Below, in pieces: positions 18,467 to 26,889 of a DNA stretch of 35,667 nucleotides (positions are counted from its first letter, which is position 1; each line of letters starts with the position of its first letter). The stretch lies in contig JAITNF010000072.1 in NCBI GenBank assembly GCA_031290615.1, positions 1 to 35,667 of the forward strand. The letters are read 5' to 3'. This stretch comes from Desulfovibrio sp. GTDB lineage: Bacteria; Desulfobacterota; Desulfovibrionia; Desulfovibrionales; Desulfovibrionaceae. The notes below the pieces were generated by a model. The model ran no database searches. It saw only the letters and a program-made list of their open reading frames with translations, and had not been told where the DNA came from. The position numbers were made by a program, and so were the translations under genes.

Positions 18467-18906
18467 GACGTGCGCGAGTTCAACTTTTGCCGGGCAGCCG
18501 CCATGCAGATATCGCATACCGTGTTCATGGCGGGGCCGTGTTCGAAGCCGGCAAGATGCGCGACACCATGCGCCAGCAACAGCAACATGTATTCATCGGG
18601 ACGCTGTCCATAGATCAGGCATTCTCGCGATACGGCGCCGGGTGACACCAGAATAAGCCCGGGCATATCCTCCCCTCCCGGAAAAGAGAGCACGTTTGTA
18701 GGGCCTGGGCAGGACATAAAACGCGTATTTACAGTGCGCATGGTATTGTCGTCAACAAGGCGGATTTCCACGCGCGCAGGGGCGGCAATTCCGTATTTTT
18801 CCACTGCTGAAAGCATTGATTGCAGTATGTGCAGCAGATTTCGCCTGTCAAAAGGCACTGCCCATACATAGTCAGCGCTGCCCACTGTTACAGCAACGCT
18901 TCCCAC
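18460..18906 (-). CDS. ybeY: Endoribonuclease YbeY (rRNA maturation factor)
   Basis: This metal-dependent single-strand endoribonuclease acts in 16S rRNA 3' maturation and ribosome quality control. It has 148 residues, normal length. The zinc motif HxxxHxxGxxH is present as H113-GVA-H117-LAGFE-H123, preceded by the family's TNVLSFP segment (70-76). The start is a GTG at 18906; no better start was seen between it and the pgpH stop 66 bp upstream, and the N-terminal residues are weakly conserved. Position right after pgpH (with phoH beyond) is the classic phoH-pgpH-ybeY arrangement. The 3' end overlaps birA. Confidence 0.92.
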   Translation of the reverse strand: MGSVAVTVGSADYVWAVPFDRRNLLHILQSMLSAVEKYGIAAPARVEIRLVDDNTMRTVNTRFMSCPGPTNVLSFPGGEDMPGLILVSPGAVSRECLIYGQRPDEYMLLLLAHGVAHLAGFEHGPAMNTVCDICMAAARQKLNSRTSC

Positions 18907-18972
18907 AAGATTGTCCCGATCTTCTGCAAGGTTGTTTTTTGAATTATGTTCTGTATCATTTTGAAATTACAA

Positions 18973-21339
18973 TTATTTCTTAAGTGTTACAACGGTTTTC
19001 CCCACAGAGGGCGAAGTGGATAGTGGCATTTTTCCCCTCGTGTCTCCGGCTACAGGAGCAACTGCATGAATGTTGCTTCGTTCCTTGTCGGCCGAGGGTT
19101 TGGCTTCGACATGCGCATTGGCGGTCTGACGCATATTTGAAATTTTGGCTTCAGGATAAGCGATGCGCTGATGAAAAATGCCTGTGAGTATCCGTTGAAA
19201 GCTTTCACTCAGGTAATGGAGGTCATTGAATGTCAACTCGGATTCGTCCAGTTGGCCTTCAGAAAAAATCCCCTTGATGGTGGAGTCAATATGGCTTTTG
19301 ATACGCGCTGGCGTCGGCTCAATCAATATACGACTGGAAGCCTCCACAGAATCGGCGAGCATCAGTATGGCCGCTTCCCTGGTTTGCGGACGCGGTCCTG
19401 GATAGTTGTAATCTGACTCGCGAGGTTTTTTACTCAGTTTCAGCGCCTTTTGATAAAAATACTGTATCACGCGTGTCCCGTGATGCTGCCGGATAATATC
19501 GGAGATCTCCAGACCGAGCTTGTACTGCTCGGCAAATTCAATGCCTTTTTTGACATGAGAAAGAAGAATCAGAACACTCAGGGACGGCGCGATCTTGTCA
19601 TGTTTGTTGGGTCCACCGTACTGATTCTCTATAAAATACTCGGGGTATCCCAGTTTGCCGACGTCATGGTACAGGGCGGCGACCTTGCACAACAGGCTGT
19701 TCGCGCCGATGGCCTTGCATCCAGCCTCCACCATGTTCGCTACAACAAGGGAATGGTGATATGTGCCGGGAATAGTCATCATCAGTTCCTGCATGAGCGG
19801 CTGTTCCAGACTCATCAGTTCCATAAGCCGAAAACGCGTGCTGTAGCCAAAAAGCAGTTCTATTACCGGACTTGCGGCAAAAAGGAGTATGAGGGAGAAA
19901 ATGCTGTTAACGGCAACGGCGATAAAATGGAGCGGCATTTCCTCAAAAGGAATTTTGGCAAGCATGCCCCCACCCACCCAGATCATACACTGTCCTATGG
20001 TAAGGGGAATTATACTCCAAACAATATCCTGCCGGTTTTGCGCTCTTGTCATGAGCCAGGTGGCCAGCATTCCGCCAAGAAAATAATAAATAAAAAGCGG
20101 ATAATCAGTCTGGAACATTAATACGGCATAGAATGCCAGCAAAAGTCCCATAGTGCAGTAGCGACGCGCGGCAAAGATCATGGCAACTAGGCCCACAATG
20201 CCGGAAATGGGAAATGCGACGGCAACGGCGTTATCCAACTGCAAACTGTCCGTCCGCAATCCAAGCAGACAGACGGCTTTTGCCCCAACGCTGGCAAGCA
20301 GGAGCAAAAGAGAAATCATCAGCATGTCTTTGAGGTGAAGGCGTGTCTCCGGTTTGCCGCTTGGAGAAACAAAGAAACCGATGGAAAAGAAAAGTGCGCA
20401 GAGAAAGCTTCCTCCCGCAATTGTCCAGCGCATCAGTCCGGAAGGGCTTTCATAAAGAGCTTGCAATTTGATCTGTTGCTCACGGCTTACACGCTCTCCC
20501 TTGCGTACAATCATTTCGCCTTTCTGAAGCTGGTAATAAACAGGTTTTACGTTTTCCGCCGCACCCTCGGCCCGTTTTTGCGTCGCCTCGCGATTGAGCG
20601 TCAGAGATGCGGGCATGATGGCGGCTAGCACAATATTGACAGCACGCCGTGATTGTGGCGTCAATCTGGCGTCCTGCCTGATCAGGCCGGCAATTTCCGC
20701 CAGAAATGACTGCACATCGTGCAGCGTACTGACGTCCGGCCGCAAGGTTTCCGTTCCGGTATCCAGGTTGCGGATAATAACGCCTGCCCTTCCCACACGT
20801 CCGGAGCGCAAATCCGCCACAAGGCCCTCGGCAAAATTTTCCTGAATCAGGGGCATCAATTCTTTGAGCAAATATTTATGCACATTGGCCAACGAAATTT
20901 CCGCCAGAATTTCTTCAGCCACCGCCGGAGTCAAATCTTCTACCATGTGATAAAGAGCTTCAGCAGCATCGTGTTTGCGTTCGCCGTTTTCATTCGCAAT
21001 ACGTAAAATTTCCATGATTCTGTTCTGAAATACCGTAAACGGCTCCATGCTCAAATCATATACAGGGGGCTGAAGAAGAAGAATCTGCTTGCGGCGGGCC
21101 TCTGTGGCTCGGATGTCCTCCACCATGATGTCGCGGTCGGCGATCACGTCGTTTTCGGCTACCTGTCCGGAAACATACATGCGCGGCATAGCATTGAAAT
21201 TGGTGCCGGACAGGAGGGAGAGAAAAATTAACGTCCCGACAAGGACGCAAATGCCCCATCCACAACGATGGTGGGCCTTGAGACGTTGGACAAGAAGACG
21301 GATACTGGCAGGATTATTCGTTTTTTTCAGCAGCATCAT
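18973..21339 (-). CDS. pgpH: Cyclic-di-AMP phosphodiesterase PgpH (7TM-HD family)
   Basis: This membrane HD-domain phosphodiesterase degrades c-di-AMP. It has 788 residues. A membrane segment spans about 28-46, then a long extracytoplasmic 7TMR-HDED domain (about 50-300), a run of seven membrane segments (about 303-498) and the cytoplasmic HD domain with H528, H558-D559 (LYHDVGKLGYPEYF), a Lys/His-rich GGPNKHDKIAP and QHHGT (619-622). The HD residues are intact. The C-terminal tail (about 720-788) is polar and probably disordered. Start choice: ATG 21339 or 21336. Upstream lies only a broken phoH. Its presence implies c-di-AMP signalling, though no cyclase is in the window. Confidence 0.92.
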   Translation of the reverse strand: MMLLKKTNNPASIRLLVQRLKAHHRCGWGICVLVGTLIFLSLLSGTNFNAMPRMYVSGQVAENDVIADRDIMVEDIRATEARRKQILLLQPPVYDLSMEPFTVFQNRIMEILRIANENGERKHDAAEALYHMVEDLTPAVAEEILAEISLANVHKYLLKELMPLIQENFAEGLVADLRSGRVGRAGVIIRNLDTGTETLRPDVSTLHDVQSFLAEIAGLIRQDARLTPQSRRAVNIVLAAIMPASLTLNREATQKRAEGAAENVKPVYYQLQKGEMIVRKGERVSREQQIKLQALYESPSGLMRWTIAGGSFLCALFFSIGFFVSPSGKPETRLHLKDMLMISLLLLLASVGAKAVCLLGLRTDSLQLDNAVAVAFPISGIVGLVAMIFAARRYCTMGLLLAFYAVLMFQTDYPLFIYYFLGGMLATWLMTRAQNRQDIVWSIIPLTIGQCMIWVGGGMLAKIPFEEMPLHFIAVAVNSIFSLILLFAASPVIELLFGYSTRFRLMELMSLEQPLMQELMMTIPGTYHHSLVVANMVEAGCKAIGANSLLCKVAALYHDVGKLGYPEYFIENQYGGPNKHDKIAPSLSVLILLSHVKKGIEFAEQYKLGLEISDIIRQHHGTRVIQYFYQKALKLSKKPRESDYNYPGPRPQTREAAILMLADSVEASSRILIEPTPARIKSHIDSTIKGIFSEGQLDESELTFNDLHYLSESFQRILTGIFHQRIAYPEAKISNMRQTANAHVEAKPSADKERSNIHAVAPVAGDTRGKMPLSTSPSVGKTVVTLKK

Positions 21340-21432
21340 AAGGGCCTAGCGACAATGTCGCCTTCGTTGAAACGATGGACGGCACGCTCCCATGCGTGTA
21401 TTGAATCCCATAACGGGGCAGAAACATTTTCA

Positions 21433-21824
21433 TTGTTGCGTCATCATATCATGCCGGGCGTCATAGAACGGACGCAGATACGGGTTCACCTTTTCCGTGA
21501 GATCGCCGGGCGAAAAGCCGAGACGTTCATCATCGCAAAAAATCTGTGCAATCTTCAGGGAAGGTTCGGCGTAAAGCATTTCGTCACTGCGGACAATTTT
21601 TGCTGATTCAACGTCATGCCGCCGCGCAGTAGATCGTAAAGATGTACAAAAACATTGCATAAAATAAGTTGGTCTTCCGGATTTTCGTTTTTGATAAAGA
21701 CGCTTGTTCCGCAGTTATCGATATGAGCGCTGCAGACTACAGAATATTCAAATTTACGCGGGTTGTGGGGGCCAAAGTTGTCAAACTCAACCGTTTCCTG
21801 ATTGGAAGAGCATTTTATGGACAT
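21433..21824 (-). pseudogene. phoH: PhoH-family ATPase, internally deleted and frameshifted
   Basis: Three pieces of PhoH are in order. From about 21824, [30 protein letters not shown] and [11 protein letters not shown] match its N-terminal domain. After a frameshift near 21600, [12 protein letters not shown] continues the same domain. It then jumps directly to [20 protein letters not shown] and [10 protein letters not shown], which belong to the far side of the ATPase core. The P-loop segment between them and the C-terminal third are missing. It lies just upstream of pgpH and ybeY, where phoH is expected, so this is the relic of the native gene. It cannot bind ATP. Confidence 0.8.
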
Positions 21825-21963
21825 GAACAAGCATGTAAACCATTTTGTCACGTCTGTCCAGAGTCAGATCAAGGACATTTTGCCTTGCGGATATGCGGCT
21901 CCCGTAAAGCGCAACTGGCGGAAACATCAAAGTAATTCGTTCCTGTGGACACTTTTACAAAAA

Positions 21964-21979
21964 TGGTCCGATAGTTGCA
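21964..21979 (+). promoter_or_regulatory. Candidate sigma-54 (RpoN) promoter
   Basis: TGGTCCG-ATAG-TTGCA matches the -24/-12 consensus TGGCACG-N4-TTGCW at all but two fixed positions, with exact GG to GC spacing. It points toward the small ORFs starting at 22081. No enhancer site was identified. Such a match can occur by chance in 35 kb. Confidence 0.4.
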
Positions 21980-22080
21980 TTATAAAATTCAAGTATTCGC
22001 ACTGCATACAATGCTGCCTGTTTCGCCCTGAAATCCGGCAATTACATCCATCATGGACCAAGAGGGACGGCGTCAAAAAA

Positions 22081-22347
22081 ATGACGGAACAGGACAAAAA
22101 GACGGCCTCGCCGGAGCGCGACGAAAACGGCGGGCTTGCGTCCAGCGCTTCATATGTGGGGCGTGAGGATGGTTCCATGATTATCGTAGACGGTTGCAAG
22201 AGCGGCAAGAAAATTTTCAAATTCGGCAATCTGGAAGAAATGCTGATGCATGTAATCCACGACGTTATGAGCAGGACAGGTATTCGCGCGCGAATTACGC
22301 CAAGGAGTAGGAGCAGGAATTTATGGCGCTTGCGGACTTCTTGTTGA
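22081..22347 (+). CDS. Small hypothetical protein
   Basis: An 88-residue frame with a charged, disordered start (MTEQDKKTASPERDENGG), then REDGSMIIVDGCKSGKKIF and KFGNLEEMLMHVIHDVM, a short beta-plus-helix unit. The end (RITPRSRSRNLWRLRTSC) looks unnatural and may be read-through after a small deletion. I do not recognise the family. It lies about 100 bp after a possible sigma-54 promoter and before two small helical ORFs. Such clusters of small proteins accompany flagellar genes in Desulfovibrio, but no flagellar gene is in this window. The Shine-Dalgarno is poor (AGAGGG too far upstream). Confidence 0.4.
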   Translation: MTEQDKKTASPERDENGGLASSASYVGREDGSMIIVDGCKSGKKIFKFGNLEEMLMHVIHDVMSRTGIRARITPRSRSRNLWRLRTSC

Positions 22348-22432
22348 ATACGAATTTCTGCCACTGTGCGAGGAATGGCGTGTTGTGAGCGAACAACTGC
22401 ATCAGCTTATGACGCATAGCATTGCGCAGTAA
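22323..22432 (+). pseudogene. Possible small helical ORF, frameshifted
   Basis: GGAG precedes an ATG at 22323 whose frame starts MALADFLLNTN but stops at about 22388. The neighbouring frame, from 22340, reads LVEYEFLPLCEEWRVV then SEQLHQLMTHSIAQ to TAA at 22430-22432, a natural amphipathic helix. A shift near 22345-22355 would join them. Family unknown; a FlgN-like chaperone is only a guess. Confidence 0.25.
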
Positions 22433-22526
22433 CCATGAAGCACCTGTTTCTTTCCGCGTCGCCGCGCCAAATGGATTTCGTTGAGCGGCGACACGGGAAA
22501 AACTAGAAAGCGCGAGGGTGATTTTT

Positions 22527-22793
22527 ATGAGCCGGGGAGTGTTCCTGCTGGACAAGGCCGTGGATATTGCCTACCGGGAAATGACTGCTCTTGAAATGGG
22601 AGATTATGATGCCGCCGCCAAACTGGCCGATCAGCGCGATGAAATCATAAATCAGGCGTGGAGCGTGCTGGAAACCGACGCCACCGACCAGTACAGGGCG
22701 CGTCTTGTGAATCTCACCCGCTTGCAAGATCGCCTGACGGCCCTCAAGGACATTGTACGCGACGGCCTGCAACACTCACGCTTGGAAAAGTAG
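22527..22793 (+). CDS. Small helical hypothetical protein (FliT/FlgN-like size and form)
   Basis: It has 88 residues and is almost all helix: VFLLDKAVDIAYREMTALEM, then AAKLADQRDEIINQAW and RLVNLTRLQDRLTALKDIV, consistent with a short two- or three-helix bundle. GAGGG lies 8 bp before the ATG; an in-frame GTG three codons upstream overlaps that Shine-Dalgarno and is less likely. It could be an export chaperone or flagellar accessory protein, judged only from size and helix pattern. Nothing recognisable follows in 22794-22919. Confidence 0.6.
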   Translation: MSRGVFLLDKAVDIAYREMTALEMGDYDAAAKLADQRDEIINQAWSVLETDATDQYRARLVNLTRLQDRLTALKDIVRDGLQHSRLEK

Positions 22794-22919
22794 CATATGT
22801 ACGGCTATCTCGGGCCATCGGTCATGCGTTGTGGTAGGGCGTTTTAATACGGAAAAGGCGCCCAATTCACGTCGGGCACGCCGAGTGTAGCGTTTACCAT
22901 TTTGATTTTGTCATAGTGT

Positions 22920-23567
22920 TTATACCTGCAGGCATCTCACCATCGCCTTGCGCACAGCCGCAACTTTTGCGGCGATATCGGATGCTCCCAACAATTCGGA
23001 AATCAGCGCGCAGCATCGCGCACCGTGCCGCGCCACTTCCGCTATATTGCGCTCCTTGATGCCGCCGATGGCCACAAAGGGCATGTTCATGTTTTCCATC
23101 ACCCAGTCCAGATAATCGTATCCCACTGGGGCTACCACATCCTCCTTGGTTTTCGTGGCAAAAAGGGGCCCCACGCCGATATAGTCCGCTCCGGCGGCCT
23201 GCGCCGCCCTTGCCTGGGCAGGATCGTGCGTAGAGAGACCGATGAGCATTTTGGCCCCCACTAGGCGGCGCACTTCGGCAACATGCAGATCTTCCTGGCC
23301 TATGTGTACGCCGTCGGCCTCCACCAGAAGCGCAATGTCAATGTGGTCGTTGACAATAAAGCAGGCCCCAGTCTCTCGCGTCATATGCCGCAGCATGCGG
23401 CACTCTTCAAGCATTTTTCCGGCCTTGAGTTTTTTTTCCCTGTATTGCAAAATACGCACGCCGGCGTTAAGAAGATTTTGGGCCACAACGGCGAGCGGAC
23501 GCCCCAAGGAAAGACGGCCGTCGGTAATGGCGTAGATATCTGTGTCACCGGGTAGAATGGCGGGCAT
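22920..23567 (-). CDS. thiE: Thiamine-phosphate synthase
   Basis: ThiE joins the thiazole and pyrimidine phosphates to give thiamine phosphate, in the cytosol. It has 215 residues, full length for this TIM-barrel family. Motifs are intact: QYREK (41-45), ND-H at 73-75, GVHIGQEDL (86-94), LSTHD (111-115), DYIGVGPLFATKTK (128-141) and AIGGI further on. Start supported by AAGGA upstream of the ATG. It stands alone, divergent from the mechanosensitive channel gene. No TPP riboswitch motif was seen in the 120 bp between them. Thiamine pyrophosphate would serve pyruvate-ferredoxin oxidoreductase and similar enzymes (inference). Confidence 0.93.
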   Translation of the reverse strand: MPAILPGDTDIYAITDGRLSLGRPLAVVAQNLLNAGVRILQYREKKLKAGKMLEECRMLRHMTRETGACFIVNDHIDIALLVEADGVHIGQEDLHVAEVRRLVGAKMLIGLSTHDPAQARAAQAAGADYIGVGPLFATKTKEDVVAPVGYDYLDWVMENMNMPFVAIGGIKERNIAEVARHGARCCALISELLGASDIAAKVAAVRKAMVRCLQV

Positions 23568-23687
23568 TGCGTTTTCCTTAATATTTTAGGGTGATGAACT
23601 TATGAATGTTTGTCCCCGCAAAGTTGGGGATTGCCGTTAACCGCAAAAGTATGCCTTCGCGTGGAACGCTTTTCAAGGAGTTTTATC

Positions 23688-26192
23688 ATGCTGAAACGCT
23701 TGGGCATTGTGCTGCTTTTTCTTTTGGCTTTGTGGTGCCATGCCGTGAATTTTGCCGGCGCGGCCGCGCCGGACAATACGGCCACCAAGGCCGGAGATAC
23801 TTCCTCCGCCGCCGGGACAGGGGACAGGACCGTCGCAAAGCCGGAACAACCCGCGCCAGACCCTTGGGAAACCATCTGGTCAGGCCAGCGTGACATGCTC
23901 AATGATATCAGCGCCCAGGCCGCCGCGCTATTGGACAGATTCAACATCGAAACAACGGATCTCGGCAAAAAAATACGCCCTTTTGAGGAAGACACGCGCC
24001 GTCTGCTCGTACTAGCTAACAATTTTAAGAACTGGCCCAATCCCATTGAGGCCGTCAGCAGACGCATTACCGCCACCATGCGTCTTGTGAAGCAGAATCT
24101 GGAACCGCTCATGCTGGCGCGCGACGAAACGCAGGCCCTTCTTGATCGTGTGTCCCAGCGTGTCGAGAGTCTGCCCGACGATGCCCGTAGCGGCCGCGCG
24201 AGCGCGGAGATGCAGGCCTATGCCAAGGGCATCGGCCAGGCAAAGAACAGGCTTTCCGCAGTTCTCTCCAAGTACAACAGTGCGCTGGATACTCCTACGG
24301 CACTACTTGACCGGCTGCAAAAAACGCAGGACGACATTGCCTCGCGCCTGCCAATGCTTTGGAAAAACTATTATCTACCCGAGGCCACCCCCTGGCTTAA
24401 TCTGTCCCTTTGGGAACAGGTTCCGACATCAATGGGCTACGCGGTGCAAGGCATGCGGCTGCGCTTGCCCGTGGAGCTTCCTGTTTCCGGGGAGCAATGG
24501 ACAACGGCCGCCCTGCGCTTTGCGCTGAGTCTGTGTTTCACCTCCCTTGTCACATTTTTGCTGTCCCGGCGTTTGCTGACGCCAGAATCTCCGGCGACGG
24601 TTCGTCATATTTTCAAGATTTCCTTTCCCTGCCTGTGTTTAGGTTTCGCGTTTCTGTCCGCTTCCCTCGCCTCCTCCGAGGAATTTTACCGCTTCCTGCT
24701 AGCCTTGGGCAACCTGTCCATTATCGCGGGACAGATATTTCTTTCCTGGGATATGCGCCGTCTGAAATACCCCGACGTCGGCGGTTCAATCTCGCCTTTC
24801 TGGCGGCTTATGCCGCTGACCTTCGGCGCGTATATTTTGCTGTACCTGCCCTTGGTCAGGGTGGTGACGTTGACGCTTTGGGGCGTGCTTGTCACCACAG
24901 CGCTCATCCGAGTGCGCGGCAGGCGTGTTACAGCCGGTTTCCTGTCGCTGGAAAACGGTGTTCTGGAAAGCGAGATTGTTGTACTGTGGCTGTGTGTTGT
25001 GTTGACTCTGCTGGGATTGCCTACATACAGCATGGCGTTGTACCTGCTGTTTGTTTCCTTCTCCCTCGTGCTGGAATTGTGCGTCGGTAGTATGGCCCTC
25101 ATTAGTGATCTCAATGGAGGTCTGCCCAGTGAAGGCGCGCGTGCCGCTGTAGGGCATTTGCTCCTTGCTCTGGCAGCGCCCGTGGTGCTGGTGGCTGTAG
25201 TGACAAGCGCGCTGCTGTGGCTAGCCACTCTGCCCGGCGGTTTGCATATGCTCAGGGAATACCTGCTCAAAAGCGTCAATGTGGGCGAAACCCAGTTTAA
25301 CGTCATCCAGGTGCTCCTTATTATCAGCGTTTTCTACCTGTCGCGCACGGCCGTAGCCATGGGAACGCGTCTGCTTTCAAAGCTCTCCGGTCAGGGGCTA
25401 TCCATCGACTCAACGCTGATACCGCCCATGCAGACGGCCTATACCTACGCCGTATGGTGTATTTTCAGCCTTTTTGCGTTGCAATCTCTGGGAATGGAAT
25501 TGAGGAGTCTAGCCATGGTGGCCGGCGGTCTTTCCGTGGGTATAGGTTTCGGCATGCAGACCATTGTCAACAATTTTATTTCCGGTCTCATCCTGATTTT
25601 TAGCCGCACGCTCCAGGCCGGAGACGTGGTTGAAGTGGGCGGGATTACCGGCAGGGTACGCAAAATAAGCGTTCGCGCCACCATGGTGGAAACCTATGAC
25701 AATGCTCTTATCTATGTGCCCAATTCCGAATTTGTCTCCAGCCGCCTCATAAACTGGACGCGCAACAGTCGTTCCGTACGCCGCGAGGTACGCGTGGGAG
25801 TAGCTTACGGCTCCAACACCGAGCAGGTGATGAAAGTCATGCTGAACATTGCTGCGGCCCATAACAACATTCTCGAATGTCCGTCACCCAGCGCGTCTTT
25901 TGTGGATTTCGGCGCGAATACACTTGATTTTATTTTGCGTTTCTGGGTAAAAGACTATGATGTCGGCGGTTCTACGGCCTCGGACATTCGTCTAGCGATA
26001 GAAAAAGAATTCCGCAAGCATGGCATTGAAGTAGCGTTCCCGCAGATGGACATCCACATCAAGGAAATGCCGCCCACGTCAGAACACCGCCGCCGCCAGT
26101 GGAGCAGCGCGGCACGCAAATTTGTGAAGCGGTCTCCCCGCGCGAGAGAGAAAACTATAACACAGGGGAGTCAGAAATGGTCGCGCCAATGA
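23688..26192 (+). CDS. Large mechanosensitive ion channel, MscS family
   Basis: This inner-membrane channel opens on membrane tension to release solutes. The ATG at 23688 has AAGGAG 7 bp upstream and starts a clear signal peptide (MLKRLGIVLLFLLALW...AGAAA); an in-frame start 78 bp earlier lacks both. It has 834 residues. A periplasmic helical domain spans about 30-280, then about ten membrane segments. The MscS pore helix and beta domain follow: GGLSVGIGFGMQTIVNNFIS, FSRTLQAGDVVEVGG, GRVRKISVRATMVETYDNAL and IYVPNSEF, then the C-terminal cage domain to about 810. The layout resembles MscK/YbdG-like large channels rather than the small MscS. The last 30 residues are basic and weakly conserved. 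Confidence 0.9.
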   Translation: MLKRLGIVLLFLLALWCHAVNFAGAAAPDNTATKAGDTSSAAGTGDRTVAKPEQPAPDPWETIWSGQRDMLNDISAQAAALLDRFNIETTDLGKKIRPFEEDTRRLLVLANNFKNWPNPIEAVSRRITATMRLVKQNLEPLMLARDETQALLDRVSQRVESLPDDARSGRASAEMQAYAKGIGQAKNRLSAVLSKYNSALDTPTALLDRLQKTQDDIASRLPMLWKNYYLPEATPWLNLSLWEQVPTSMGYAVQGMRLRLPVELPVSGEQWTTAALRFALSLCFTSLVTFLLSRRLLTPESPATVRHIFKISFPCLCLGFAFLSASLASSEEFYRFLLALGNLSIIAGQIFLSWDMRRLKYPDVGGSISPFWRLMPLTFGAYILLYLPLVRVVTLTLWGVLVTTALIRVRGRRVTAGFLSLENGVLESEIVVLWLCVVLTLLGLPTYSMALYLLFVSFSLVLELCVGSMALISDLNGGLPSEGARAAVGHLLLALAAPVVLVAVVTSALLWLATLPGGLHMLREYLLKSVNVGETQFNVIQVLLIISVFYLSRTAVAMGTRLLSKLSGQGLSIDSTLIPPMQTAYTYAVWCIFSLFALQSLGMELRSLAMVAGGLSVGIGFGMQTIVNNFISGLILIFSRTLQAGDVVEVGGITGRVRKISVRATMVETYDNALIYVPNSEFVSSRLINWTRNSRSVRREVRVGVAYGSNTEQVMKVMLNIAAAHNNILECPSPSASFVDFGANTLDFILRFWVKDYDVGGSTASDIRLAIEKEFRKHGIEVAFPQMDIHIKEMPPTSEHRRRQWSSAARKFVKRSPRAREKTITQGSQKWSRQ

Positions 26193-26606
26193 ACGTATAA
26201 CCATGCATGATGTGAAATTGAGCTTAGCCCAGTCAAATAAGGTGATAGTCAGCGCCGGCGATGCGAAGGGATGCCCGGCCGATGCAGTTGCTGCGTGAAC
26301 ATCTGCTTGACGTGCAGGTCACGTCCGCTGATTCTGCTTTTTCCTTTTCTTTGTGGTAGGCTGTCGCTCCCCTCACGGGAGCGTGGATTGAAACCTGACT
26401 ACGCGCACTAGTGGTGATTATTGACAAATGCAGCCACAAATGTCTTGCGTTGTTTGCTGGCTGTGCCATCAGAGCGGAATAGGTAATGCACGTTTTGGCT
26501 GATTTGTGTGTGAAACACGGATCGCCGGACAACCAGCGTTTGGATAACGGGCCGGAGGACGACGCCAGCACAAGGCGGGGGTCGAGGGCAAGAGCAAAGA
26601 AGGGCG
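26193..26606. other. Gene-poor stretch around an orphan CRISPR repeat
   Basis: No credible gene was seen. The 170 bp before the CRISPR repeat end in a pyrimidine-rich run (TTTTTCCTTTTCTTTGTGG), as a CRISPR leader might. The 210 bp after it show no second repeat and no recognisable coding remnant. Reading frames on both strands here have unnatural composition. No cas gene remnant was identified. Confidence 0.5.
26363..26394 (+). CRISPR. Single orphan type I-C-like CRISPR repeat
   Basis: A 32-base unit begins GTCGCTCC and ends GTGGATTGAAAC. Its inner part GCTCCC-CTCAC-GGGAGC forms the hairpin stem of type I-C repeats, which are frequent in Desulfovibrio. The next expected repeat, 33-37 bases on, is absent, so there is no array. 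No cas genes are in the window. It is the last repeat of a lost locus or an array collapsed to one unit. Repeat identity rests on memory of the I-C consensus. Confidence 0.75.
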
Positions 26607-26822
26607 TCATGCCTTGGGAGCGGGTACCGCCCCGTTATCCCACACATTGCGAGAGACGGCTTCTTCTTTGAGCATGACGGGGATATCGTCCCTGACAGGA
26701 TAAACAAGACGACAACCCTCACAGGCAAATCCCATCCCTCCGTTGCCCTCCAGGAGCGCGAGATCACCTAAGCAGATCGGACAGGCCAGAATTTTCAAAA
26801 GTTCGTCGGTATTGACCGCCAT
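26607..26822 (-). CDS. Trm112/UPF0434-type small zinc-binding protein
   Basis: It has 71 residues, the usual size. Two zinc knuckles are Cys14-PI-Cys17 and Cys34-EG-Cys37. The family core LLKILACPICLGDL and YPVRDDIPVML is intact. The ATG at 26822 is preceded by AGGGGGAAC; an in-frame start further up adds a non-conserved extension. Eukaryotic Trm112 activates methyltransferases acting on tRNA and release factors. Bacterial members (YcaR type) lie near lipid A or envelope genes and are less well defined, so the role is inferred. It stands alone here. Confidence 0.85.
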   Translation of the reverse strand: MAVNTDELLKILACPICLGDLALLEGNGGMGFACEGCRLVYPVRDDIPVMLKEEAVSRNVWDNGAVPAPKA

Positions 26823-26889
26823 ATTGTTCCCCCTGCTTGTTTTTTCCGAGCGATAGCATATTTTGGCGCGATAGTAAATTTTTATGCCC

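Noticed and set aside
21927..22364. 145-residue minus-strand ORF
   Set aside because: It is antisense to the small plus-strand ORFs and shows no motif; the plus strand has the better start signals.
23568..23687. TPP riboswitch before thiE
   Set aside because: The region lacks the CUGAGA and thi-box core; only a weak CCCC/GGGG stem is visible.
26395..26606. A CRISPR array continuing after the repeat
   Set aside because: No second repeat or clear degenerate repeat is found at 33-37-base spacing or later.
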